NCBI RefSeq assembly: GCF_003387475.1
Contig: NZ_QUNO01000005.1
Location: 186,001-250,000 of the forward strand
From: Kutzneria buriramensis
GTDB lineage: Bacteria > Actinomycetota > Actinomycetes > Mycobacteriales > Pseudonocardiaceae
Reading direction: 5' to 3'
DNA: 64,000 nt
Within the stretch, counting starts at the first letter, position 1. The number at the start of each line of letters is the position of its first letter. A program made the position numbers and the translations under genes. Shown here one piece after another: positions 15,420-23,171 of this stretch. The notes under the pieces are model-generated. The model did no database searches. It had not been told where the DNA came from and saw only the letters and a list, made by a program, of their open reading frames with translations.

Positions 15420-16361
15420 CTATGCGGGGCCGCCGCAGGCGGTGCGGGCGAGCACGCCGCGGCCCACGACCTCGGTGCCTGGGCCGATCTTGCCGGGCAG
15501 CACGGACCGCAACCCGGCGATGGTGTAGGCATCGCAGGTGTCGGGCAGGTTGTGTTCAGCCTTCAACTGGCGACACCGCTCGAAGAACTTCTCGGCGTAT
15601 TCGTGCGTGCCCGACAGATGCTCGATGTCCGCGAAGGCGTCGTGGGACCAGGGCGGCGGCTCGTGCGGCAGCCGATACCCCGCCTCGGGCTCGCCGATCT
15701 GCTCCTGCGGCAGTTCGATCTCGTACGCTCGAACCACTTCCCCGTTCTCCGCGATGTACCAGGACGTCTGCGAGTCGCCGTGATTCAAGAAGTAGTGATG
15801 CGCCGCGCCGAACCGGCGACTGAACTCGGTGCACCGCTCGTGGATCAACGCCCGATGGACGGCCTCGTCGGCGAACATCTGCTTGGTGCGCCAGGGATCC
15901 TCCTCCCCCTCAGCGAGGGCGCCCGTACGGTGGTAGTCCGCCGACGGTATGCCGAGCACCAGCGTCCACCCGTTCAGCGCCGGGCTCACGTACACCCGCT
16001 CGTGGTCGAGGCAGCCGCCGTACCGGCCTCCGTCGTACCGCCACGCCAGGTGCCCCATCAGCATCGTGACGGGGATCGGCGACGAGTATCCGAACGCTTC
16101 CAGCACCGCCTCCTGGTCGGTGGTGCGCACCGCGTACCAGGACTCGCAGCACACCATCTGCCGTGGGGTTTCCGCCGGCACCAGGCCGTGGTCGAAGGGC
16201 TCGCCGAGGGCGGCGAGCACCGCCAGCGCCGCCTCCCGCAACGCCGGCGCCGACAACGCCCGCCGTACCTCGGCGATCTGCGCCGGCCCCAAGTTCTTCA
16301 AGCCGTACGGGCTGTACTCGACGTCGGTCGCGACCTGGCTCAACAGAGCCGTGATGTCCAC
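15420..16361 (-). CDS. Protein of unknown function paired with a TIM-barrel-like protein
   Basis: The 313-residue protein starts at GTG 16361, 8 bp after the stop of the upstream gene. I do not recognise a named family. Visible blocks are MVCCESWYAVRTTDQEAVLEAFG, VYVSPALNGWTLVLG, FSRRFGAAHHYFLNHGDSQTSWY and GEVVRAYEIELPQEQIGEPE. The last three resemble a motif order I associate with uncharacterised bacterial proteins (NGWTLV / LS.RFG / Y.A...G.LVRAY.Y). There is no signal peptide or membrane segment, so it is probably cytosolic. Co-transcribed with 16370-17392. Confidence 0.7.
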   Translation of the reverse strand: MDITALLSQVATDVEYSPYGLKNLGPAQIAEVRRALSAPALREAALAVLAALGEPFDHGLVPAETPRQMVCCESWYAVRTTDQEAVLEAFGYSSPIPVTMLMGHLAWRYDGGRYGGCLDHERVYVSPALNGWTLVLGIPSADYHRTGALAEGEEDPWRTKQMFADEAVHRALIHERCTEFSRRFGAAHHYFLNHGDSQTSWYIAENGEVVRAYEIELPQEQIGEPEAGYRLPHEPPPWSHDAFADIEHLSGTHEYAEKFFERCRQLKAEHNLPDTCDAYTIAGLRSVLPGKIGPGTEVVGRGVLARTACGGPA

Positions 16362-16369
16362 ACGATCAA

Positions 16370-17392
16370 CTACAAGTACTTCCGCGCCAAGGCGGCGAAG
16401 GCGGCCTTGGGCTCCCACCTCATGTCCGGGTACGTCTCGCCGAACCGATCCTCGAACGCCGTCACCACGCCGTAGCTCGCGAGATCCAGGTCCTTGCGCG
16501 GGCCGGGCCGGTGCGGCAGGTGGTAGTTGGCGAAGGTGTAGGCGAACGCCGTGTCGACGCCGGCCTCCTCGAAGATGTCGAGCATCTCCATGAGGTGGGC
16601 GGCCTGCCCGTCCTCGTCGCGCTCGTAGTCGCCGTCGAGGCCGACCGCGATCACGCCATCCCGCACGACGATGCCGCCGGCATGAGCGCCCTTGTCGGCC
16701 GCACCACGGAAGGTGGCGGCGCCGAATTCGGTGATGGCCACCGGCTTTCCCTGCGCGACAAGGGAACGAATCGCGTCGACGTAGATGCCGGCAACCTCCG
16801 CGGACCGGTAGAGATCCACGCCGACGAAGTCGAACGGCGTCCAGTCGACGCCCTCGAAGGACGGGATCGCGGCGTAGCTGACCGGCCCGCCGAACCGGTC
16901 CCGCACGACCTTCACCGCCCGGCCGAGGAATTCGTTGAGCAGGGCGGGAACTCCCGCCATCGCCTCGCGCAGCTGGGCAAGGTCGGCCAGCACGGCCATG
17001 CGCTCCTCGATGGTGTCGCCGGGCAGGAAGCCGACGGTGAACATGCTCAGCTCCGCACCGGTGAGCAGCACGACCTTCGCGCCGCCACGCCGTAACCGCT
17101 CGGCCCGGTCGGCGCAGTCGGCCAGCACCGCCAACAGTTCGTCCTGGGTCAGGTCGCACGTGAACGGCGAGAACCACACCTCCAGCCCCAGCTCGGCCGC
17201 CGTGGTGGCCGCGATGTCGAGGCGCTCGGGATCCCCGCCGGTGACACGGACGGCCGTGCAGTGCAGGTCGTCGCGGATGATCCGCATCTCGCGCCGGACG
17301 ACGTCGGGATCGAAGGGCTCGTGGGTGCTGGTCCCGCCGGCGAGGAAGCCGGTGTCGTAGCTGATGCCGTTGGCTCGCATGCGACGGACCAT
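16370..17392 (-). CDS. Glycosidase-like (beta/alpha)-barrel protein, function unknown
   Basis: The protein is 340 residues from ATG 17392, or 336 from ATG 17380. The order of motifs (GISYDTGFLAG, IIRDDLHCTAVRVTGG, PALLNEF, DWTPFDFVGVDLYRSAE, KPVAITEFGAATFRGA, FAYTFANYHLPHRPG) looks like a TIM-barrel glycoside-hydrolase fold with a strand-end Glu in the ITEFG block. Related actinomycete proteins are often annotated abortive infection protein, a name I would not trust. No signal peptide. It is divergent from a TetR gene and separated from it by two operator-like repeats. Confidence 0.7.
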   Translation of the reverse strand: MVRRMRANGISYDTGFLAGGTSTHEPFDPDVVRREMRIIRDDLHCTAVRVTGGDPERLDIAATTAAELGLEVWFSPFTCDLTQDELLAVLADCADRAERLRRGGAKVVLLTGAELSMFTVGFLPGDTIEERMAVLADLAQLREAMAGVPALLNEFLGRAVKVVRDRFGGPVSYAAIPSFEGVDWTPFDFVGVDLYRSAEVAGIYVDAIRSLVAQGKPVAITEFGAATFRGAADKGAHAGGIVVRDGVIAVGLDGDYERDEDGQAAHLMEMLDIFEEAGVDTAFAYTFANYHLPHRPGPRKDLDLASYGVVTAFEDRFGETYPDMRWEPKAAFAALARKYL

Positions 17393-17394
17393 AA

Positions 17395-17439
17395 GGTACC
17401 TTGAGTACCGTATCAACCGAATAAGGTACGGTGAGTACC
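17395..17439. promoter_or_regulatory. Twin TetR operators between divergent genes
   Basis: GGTACCTTGAGTACC (17395-17409) and GGTACGGTGAGTACC (17425-17439) are two copies of GGTAC-N5-GTACC with starts exactly 30 bp apart, close to three helical turns. Each is flanked by AA on the left. A -10-like TAAGGT (17422-17427) lies between. They occupy the whole divergent promoter region, so the adjacent TetR protein very likely controls both directions. Confidence 0.75.
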
Positions 17440-18018
17440 ATGGCAAAGGTGAGGCGCCGTGGCGCGGTGCTGGAGCAGGCGATCCTGCGCGCCGCGGCCG
17501 ACGAGCTCACCGAGTCCGGCTACGCCGGGCTGACCATGGACCGGGTCGCGCGCCGCGCCGGCACCAACAAGAACGCCCTCTACCGCCGCTGGCCCAACCG
17601 CGCCGCGCTCGGCGTCGCCGCGTACAAGCAGCTCGTCGAGATCCGGCTCGGGCCGCCCGACACCGGCTCGCTGCGCGAGGACGTGCTCGCCGTGCTGCGG
17701 CAGATGAACGAGGACGTGGCCACGCCCCGCGCCGACCTCGTGCGCGGCCTGATGGCCAGCGCCGCCGAGGATCCGGAACTGTTCGCCGAGCTCCAGAAGA
17801 TGGTCGGCGACGGCGGCAGCTCGATGTGGCTGACCATCCTCGGCCGCGCCGTCGACCGCGGCGAGGCGTCCCCGGCCAGCCTGCACCCGCGGCTGGCCAC
17901 CGTCGCCGTCACCTTGCTGCGCAACGAATACCTGACCGGGCTGACCCCGGTCCCGGACGACGTGATCGTCGAGATCGTGGACCGGGTCTACCTGCCACTG
18001 GTCCGCAGCCGGCCCTAG
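17440..18018 (+). CDS. TetR-family repressor
   Basis: The protein is 192 residues from ATG 17440, which suits a leaderless transcript from the -10 at 17422-17427; GTG 17431 is in frame but probably lies before the transcript start. The N-terminal helix-turn-helix reads ELTESGYAGLTMDRVARRAGTNKNALYRRW. The C-terminal domain with MNEDVATPRADLVRGLMASAAEDPEL resembles the group often labelled TetR_C_16/AcrR-like. The ligand is unknown. It is the natural regulator of 16370-17392 and 15420-16361. Confidence 0.85.
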   Translation: MAKVRRRGAVLEQAILRAAADELTESGYAGLTMDRVARRAGTNKNALYRRWPNRAALGVAAYKQLVEIRLGPPDTGSLREDVLAVLRQMNEDVATPRADLVRGLMASAAEDPELFAELQKMVGDGGSSMWLTILGRAVDRGEASPASLHPRLATVAVTLLRNEYLTGLTPVPDDVIVEIVDRVYLPLVRSRP

Positions 18019-18062
18019 CCGCGCAGGAAACCTGCTTCACCGGGCCCTCAGGAGGCAGCGCA

Positions 18063-18088
18063 GGAGGGCGGCCTCCGAGCCGCCCTCC
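18063..18088. terminator. Bidirectional terminator
   Basis: GGAGGGCGGC (18063-18072) and GCCGCCCTCC (18079-18088) form a 10-bp stem with a 6-nt loop between the convergent TetR and permease genes. Confidence 0.65.
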
Positions 18089-18102
18089 CGTCAAACCACT
18101 GC

Positions 18103-19617
18103 CTAGATCTCCACGGTGTGCTTGGGCCCGGTGAACCACCGCCGAGCCGAGGCGTACCACCAGATGGCGATCAGCAGCACCAATCCGCCGACCGCCAGCG
18201 GCGCATAGTTCACGGCGGTCCAGCTGAACGACGAGTCACCCGGCACACCGGCCGGCACGGTCGGCAGGATGAAGTAGACCGAAATCACCACGATCTCGAT
18301 GATGGCGGTCCAGCACATCCACTTGTAGTTGCGACCCAACGTCCACGGCCCGGGCACGAACGAGTCGCCGGCACGCAGCCGCAACGCGATGGGGATCAGG
18401 AACGCGAGATACAACCCGATCACCGCCACGGACACCACCGCGTAGAACGCCGTCGGCACGCCGGCGGAGCTCTTGTACAGGGCGGGAAGCGTCAGCACGA
18501 GACCGGCCACGCACGAGCCGATCACGGCGTTCACGGGCACACGGTTGGAGTTCAGCCGGGACCACAACCGGTGCCCGGGAACCGCGCCGTCACGGCTGAA
18601 CGCGTAGCTCATCCGCGACGTGCTGGTCACGCAGCTCATGCCGCAGAAGAACTGGCCGATCGCCGAGATCCCGACGACCACCAGAGCCAGATTCGAGTTC
18701 AACGCCGTGGTGATGATCGAGCCGATGAAGCCGGCCTGCTTGTTGATCTCGTCGACGTGCGTCGCGGCGAACAGGAAGGCCAGCAACAGGATCCAGCCGC
18801 CGATGGCGGAGTAGAGAATGGACTGCCAGATGCCGCGGGCGGCGGTCCGGGCCGCCCCCTTGGTCTCCTCGGAGATGTGCGCGCACGCGTCGAAGCCGGT
18901 GATCGTGTACTGGGTGAGCAGGAAGCCCAGCGGCAGGATGTAGAACCAGTAGGTGCCGTCGGAGAAGCCGGAGTTGTTGATCCGCTCGGTGAACACGAAC
19001 GAGAAGCTCTGGTGCGACACGGGCGCGAACGCCAGGATCGCGACCACCACGACGACTCCGATGACATGCCAGTACACCGAAACATTGTTCAGCATGGCGA
19101 CCAGGTGGCTGCCGAAGATGTTGATCAACGCGTGCAGCACCAGCACCACCACGAAGATGATGAAGATCTCGGTGAGGGTGCCCTCCCAGTTCGAGTCCAC
19201 AAGGGACCAGAAGAACGAGATGAACGTGGCACAGCCGTAGTCCACGGACGCGGTCACGGCGACCAGCCCGACCAGGTTGAGCCAGCCGGTGAACCACCCG
19301 TGCACGGGCTTGCCCAGCTTCGACGCCCACCAGTAGATGCCGCCGGCGGTGGGGAACGCGGACACCAGCTCCGACATGCACAGCCCGATGATCAGGATGA
19401 ACGCGGAGATCACCGGCCAGCCCCAGCTGATCGCCACCGGACCGCCGTTGTTCCACGCCTGCCCGAAGGTGGTGAAGCAGCCGGACAGGATCGAGATGAT
19501 GGAGAAGGAGATGGCGAAGTTGGAGAAGCCGCTCCACGTCCGGCGCAACTCCTGCCGGTAGCCCAGTCGTGCCAGTGTTCTGGCGTCGTCGTCAATATTT
19601 TCGACCTGCTCGCTCAC
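18103..19617 (-). CDS. APC-superfamily amino acid/amine permease
   Basis: The 504-residue protein starts at GTG 19617 with GGAGGT 4 nt upstream. It has about 12 membrane segments and the APC opening LARLGYRQELRRTWSGFSNFAISFSIISILSG, with AFPTAGGIYWWASKLGKP. It belongs to the amino acid/choline-type transporter group that imports amino acids, polyamines or choline-like amines by cation symport. The two neighbours (choline-kinase-like phosphotransferase, DMGDH-type oxidoreductase) favour an amine or methylated amino acid as cargo. That is inference. Confidence 0.85.
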   Translation of the reverse strand: MSEQVENIDDDARTLARLGYRQELRRTWSGFSNFAISFSIISILSGCFTTFGQAWNNGGPVAISWGWPVISAFILIIGLCMSELVSAFPTAGGIYWWASKLGKPVHGWFTGWLNLVGLVAVTASVDYGCATFISFFWSLVDSNWEGTLTEIFIIFVVVLVLHALINIFGSHLVAMLNNVSVYWHVIGVVVVVAILAFAPVSHQSFSFVFTERINNSGFSDGTYWFYILPLGFLLTQYTITGFDACAHISEETKGAARTAARGIWQSILYSAIGGWILLLAFLFAATHVDEINKQAGFIGSIITTALNSNLALVVVGISAIGQFFCGMSCVTSTSRMSYAFSRDGAVPGHRLWSRLNSNRVPVNAVIGSCVAGLVLTLPALYKSSAGVPTAFYAVVSVAVIGLYLAFLIPIALRLRAGDSFVPGPWTLGRNYKWMCWTAIIEIVVISVYFILPTVPAGVPGDSSFSWTAVNYAPLAVGGLVLLIAIWWYASARRWFTGPKHTVEI

Positions 19618-19619
19618 GG

Positions 19620-20585
19620 CTACCTCCGAACGGTGTCCAGCAACACTCCCAACCCGGGGTCGCCGAGATCTCTCAGCGCCCTCCCCCACTTCGCCGCGGC
19701 CTCGGCCGCGTAATCGAAGTCGGCAGCCGCTCGGCCACCCAGCAATCCACTGTGGACCCGGAACCAGAGCGTCCAGGTCACATTGGACATCATCAGGTAC
19801 AGCCGCACGCGCGCCAACAACCGCTCGGTCAGCGCGACGCCGAAGTACGCGGCGGCCAGCCGCGCCACGCCGTCGGGGTCCAGCAGCGCCTCGGCCGCGA
19901 TGTCCCCCAGCTCGAAGCACGGGTCGTTCTGCCCGGACAGCTGGTAGTCGACGATGCGCACCCGGTCGCCGTCGGCGATGAAGTTCTCGGCCAGCAGGTC
20001 GTTGTGGCACGGCACGCGCGGCAGCGGCGCGGCCGCAAGCGCTTGCCGGATCCGCTCGACCAGCGGCAGCTGGTCGGCGTAGCCGTCGGGCAGCCCCAGG
20101 CCGTGCCGGTCGCACAGCGCGAGGAACTCCGCCAGCTTGTCGAAGATGTCGAACTCGTTGCCGAACGGCCGTCCGGAGTGCAGCCGCCGGCACGCGGCGG
20201 CGATGCCGTCCAGCCGGTCGGGCACGTCGGCGGCCGACAGCGTCACGCCGTCGACGAACTCCAGCACCAGGGCGTGCTGCTCGGGCAGCACCCGCAGCAC
20301 CCGCGGCCCGGCGCCGGTCTCGGCGGCCTGCACGGTGTTGGCGATCTCCTGGTCCATCGACACGCCGAGGCCCGCCTCGGTGACCGCCGGGTCGAGCACC
20401 CGCAGCACGAACCGCCGCCCGCCGGCGTCCACCCGCACCACCCGGTGGCTGAGCCCGCCCTTGATGACGGTCAGCTCGACCGGGCCCGCGAACTCGGGCA
20501 CCTCGGCGACGATCTCGTCCAGCAAGCGCGCCTCCCGGGAGTCGACGTGATCAGCAAGTGTCGGTCCGTGGCTGGCCAGCGTCAA
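19620..20585 (-). CDS. Choline/ethanolamine-kinase-like phosphotransferase
   Basis: The kinase-like fold shows a Brenner motif HNDLLAENF and the DYQLSGQNDPCFELGDIA metal-binding motif, the pattern of LicA/choline kinases more than of aminoglycoside kinases. It would phosphorylate a small amine or alcohol with ATP. The start is uncertain: TTG 20585 (321 residues) avoids overlap with the divergent gene at 20609, while GTG 20627 would overlap it by 19 bp. It is 2 bp from the permease start, so the two are one operon. Confidence 0.75.
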   Translation of the reverse strand: MTLASHGPTLADHVDSREARLLDEIVAEVPEFAGPVELTVIKGGLSHRVVRVDAGGRRFVLRVLDPAVTEAGLGVSMDQEIANTVQAAETGAGPRVLRVLPEQHALVLEFVDGVTLSAADVPDRLDGIAAACRRLHSGRPFGNEFDIFDKLAEFLALCDRHGLGLPDGYADQLPLVERIRQALAAAPLPRVPCHNDLLAENFIADGDRVRIVDYQLSGQNDPCFELGDIAAEALLDPDGVARLAAAYFGVALTERLLARVRLYLMMSNVTWTLWFRVHSGLLGGRAAADFDYAAEAAAKWGRALRDLGDPGLGVLLDTVRR

Positions 20586-20608
20586 CCCGATGCGGTAACA
20601 AGGGCGTC

Positions 20609-23065
20609 GTGGCAGCTGACAGGGCACTCCCCGACCGGGCCAGGATCGTGATCATCGGCGGCGGCGTGGGCGGCGCCAGCGTCGCCTACCACCTCGCCGG
20701 GCTGGGCGAACGCGACGTCGTCCTGCTCGACCGGAACGAGCTGACCAGCGGCTCGACCTTCCACTCGGCCGGGCTGGTCGGGCAGCTGCGCTCCGATCCG
20801 ACGCTGACGCGGATGAACCAGTACTCGGCGCAGTTGTACGCCGAGTTGCAGACAGGTGAAAATCCGCCCGGGTGGGTGCCCTGCGGCGGCATCCGGCTGG
20901 CCTGCACGCCGGACCGGATGGCCGAGGTCCGCCGGCAGATCGGCTGGGCCCGCGCGTTCGACGTGCCGCTGGAGGAGATCAGCGCCGACCAGGCCCGCGA
21001 GCTGTTCCCGCTGATGAGCACCGACGGCGTGCTCGGCGGCTCGTACCTGCCGACCGACGGCTACGTGGACCCCTCACAGCTGGCGTACTCGCTCGCCGCC
21101 GGCGCGCGCAGGGGCGGCGTGCGGATCCACCAGCACACCCGCGTCACCGGCATCGACGTCGTCCGCGGCCGGGTCACGAAGGTCCGCACCGACAAGGGCG
21201 ACATCGAGGCGGAGATCGTCGTCAACTGCGGCGGCATGTACGCGGCGGAGATCGGCCGGCTGGCCGGCGTCCGGATCCCGGTCGTCCCGATGTCCCACCA
21301 GTACGTGGTGACCGAGCCCGTACGGGAACGCGACGGCACGCACCTGCCGACGCTGCGCGACCCCGACAACCTCGTGTACTGGCGCGAGGAGGTCGACGGG
21401 CTGCTCATGGGCGGCTACGAGCGGAACTCGCGTGCGTGGGCGCTGGACGACACCGGCCTGGACCGGATTCCCGCCGACTTCAACGGAAAGCTGCTCGCCG
21501 CCGACTGGGAGCGGTTCGTCGAGATCAGCGAGAACGCGGCCAAGCGGGTGCCGGCGATGGCCGACCTGGGCGTCCGCAAGCTGATCAACGGGCCGGAGGC
21601 CTTCACCCCGGACAACGAGTTCTGCCTCGGCGAGACGGAGATCGGCGGCTTCTTCGTGGCCGCCGGGTTCTGCGCGCACGGCATCGCCGGCGCCGGCGGC
21701 ATCGGCAAGGTCGTGGCCGAGTGGATCGTCGCCGGCGAGGCGCAGCTGGACGTGTCCCATATGGACATTCGCCGCTTCGGCCGGCAGTACCAGTCGCCGT
21801 CGTACACGCTGGCCCGGGTCACCGAGAACTACGAGACGTACTACGACATCCCGTTCCCGCACCGGCAGCGCTCGGCCGGCCGGCCGCTGCGGGTGTCGCC
21901 CGTGTACGCCTGGCACGCCCAGCAGCAGGCCCACTTCAGCGAGAAGTCCGGCTGGGAGCGGGTCGACTACTACCAGAACAACATGTACGGCGGCGACGAC
22001 TTCATGCAGCCGCGCGGCTGGGCCGGCATGGGCTGGTCGCCGGCGATCGTCGCCGAGCACCGCGGCACCCGGGCGGCGGCCGGCCTGTTCGACGAGTCCT
22101 CGTTCGCCAAGATCGAGGTGTCCGGACCGGGGGCGGCGCAGCTGCTGAGTTGGCTGTGCGACAACGACGTGGACCGCGAGGTCGGAGCGGTCACGTACAC
22201 GCAGGCGCTGAACTCCCGCGGCGGCATCGAGTGCGACTTCACCGTGACGCGGCTGGAGGAGCAGGTCTTCATGATCGTCACGGGCACCGCCTACGGCTCG
22301 CGGGACCTGACCTGGCTGCGCCGGCACGCCCCCGACGACGGCTCGGTGCGCATCACCGACATCACCGGCCAGTTCACGTGTTTCGCCCTGTGGGGACCGA
22401 ATTCCCGCAAGATCCTCAAGCAGCTGACGCCGGCCCCGCTGGACAACGAGTCGTTCCCGTACATGACCGCGCGGCGGATCACCGTCGGCGACGTGCCGCT
22501 GGTCGCGCAGCGGGTGACGTTCGTCGGCGAGCTGGGTTGGGAGTTCTACGCCTCCGCCGAGTACGGCGCCGCGCTGTGGTCGGCGCTGTGGGAGTACGGC
22601 CAGGACCACGGGCTGATCGCCGCCGGCTACAAGGCGATCGACAGCATGCGGCTGGAGAAGGGTTACCGGCTCTGGGGTTCCGACCTCACGCCGGACCACA
22701 ACCCGTACGAGGCGGGCCTGGGCTTCTGCGTCAAGAAGGACAAGCCGTTCCTCGGCCGGGAGGCCCTGTTCAAGACCAAGGAGCAGGGGCTCACCCGACG
22801 GCTGCGCTGCCTGACGCTGAACGAGCAGCACGCCGTGCCGCTGGGCGGCGAGCCGGTGCGGATCGGCGGCGAGGTCGTCGGCCGCGTCACCTCAGGCGGT
22901 TTCGGCTACACCGTCGACAAGCCCATCGCGTTCGCCTACCTGCCGGCGGGCACGCCGATCGGCGCGGAGTTGTCGGTGGAGCTGTTCGGCGAATGGATCA
23001 ATGGCGTGGTGGTACGGGATCCGCTCTTCGATCCGACCGGAGAACGAGTGCGGAGTCAGACCTGA
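20609..23065 (+). CDS. FAD-dependent oxidoreductase with GcvT domain (dimethylglycine/sarcosine dehydrogenase type)
   Basis: The 818-residue protein starts at GTG 20609. Residues 8-40 are a Rossmann FAD-binding motif (ARIVIIGGGVGGASVAYHL). A DAO-type domain runs to about 380, followed by an FAO linker (SPVYAWHAQQQAHF) and a C-terminal aminomethyltransferase (GcvT) domain from about 440. This is the layout of dimethylglycine and sarcosine dehydrogenases that demethylate N-methylglycines and pass one-carbon units to tetrahydrofolate. It is divergent from the permease and kinase genes, suggesting a methylated-amine pathway. Confidence 0.85.
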   Translation: MAADRALPDRARIVIIGGGVGGASVAYHLAGLGERDVVLLDRNELTSGSTFHSAGLVGQLRSDPTLTRMNQYSAQLYAELQTGENPPGWVPCGGIRLACTPDRMAEVRRQIGWARAFDVPLEEISADQARELFPLMSTDGVLGGSYLPTDGYVDPSQLAYSLAAGARRGGVRIHQHTRVTGIDVVRGRVTKVRTDKGDIEAEIVVNCGGMYAAEIGRLAGVRIPVVPMSHQYVVTEPVRERDGTHLPTLRDPDNLVYWREEVDGLLMGGYERNSRAWALDDTGLDRIPADFNGKLLAADWERFVEISENAAKRVPAMADLGVRKLINGPEAFTPDNEFCLGETEIGGFFVAAGFCAHGIAGAGGIGKVVAEWIVAGEAQLDVSHMDIRRFGRQYQSPSYTLARVTENYETYYDIPFPHRQRSAGRPLRVSPVYAWHAQQQAHFSEKSGWERVDYYQNNMYGGDDFMQPRGWAGMGWSPAIVAEHRGTRAAAGLFDESSFAKIEVSGPGAAQLLSWLCDNDVDREVGAVTYTQALNSRGGIECDFTVTRLEEQVFMIVTGTAYGSRDLTWLRRHAPDDGSVRITDITGQFTCFALWGPNSRKILKQLTPAPLDNESFPYMTARRITVGDVPLVAQRVTFVGELGWEFYASAEYGAALWSALWEYGQDHGLIAAGYKAIDSMRLEKGYRLWGSDLTPDHNPYEAGLGFCVKKDKPFLGREALFKTKEQGLTRRLRCLTLNEQHAVPLGGEPVRIGGEVVGRVTSGGFGYTVDKPIAFAYLPAGTPIGAELSVELFGEWINGVVVRDPLFDPTGERVRSQT

Positions 23066-23085
23066 GTCGTAGCCGCACCCGAAGA

Positions 23086-23104
23086 TCGGGGGGTTATCCC
23101 CCGA
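23086..23104 (+). terminator. Small hairpin after the GcvT-domain oxidoreductase
   Basis: TCGGGGG (23086-23092) and CCCCCGA (23098-23104) pair around GTTAT, 21 bp after the stop. Short but GC-strong. Confidence 0.45.
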
Positions 23105-23109
23105 ATTCC

Positions 23110-23162
23110 TTGACCGGGCTGCGGGCCCTCAGTAGGTCTGGTGACGCCACACCTACTGAGGG
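23110..23162 (+). promoter_or_regulatory. Promoter and 12-bp-arm palindrome before the aminopeptidase gene
   Basis: TTGACC (23110-23115) and TAGGTC (23133-23138) are 17 bp apart. The inverted repeat CCCTCAGTAGGT (23126-23137) / ACCTACTGAGGG (23151-23162), with a 13-nt centre, covers the -10 and ends at the Shine-Dalgarno GAGGGGA. If transcription starts near 23145 the palindrome acts as DNA (operator); if a start lies further upstream, the RNA hairpin would mask the ribosome-binding site. Confidence 0.6.
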
Positions 23163-23171
23163 GAAACACAA

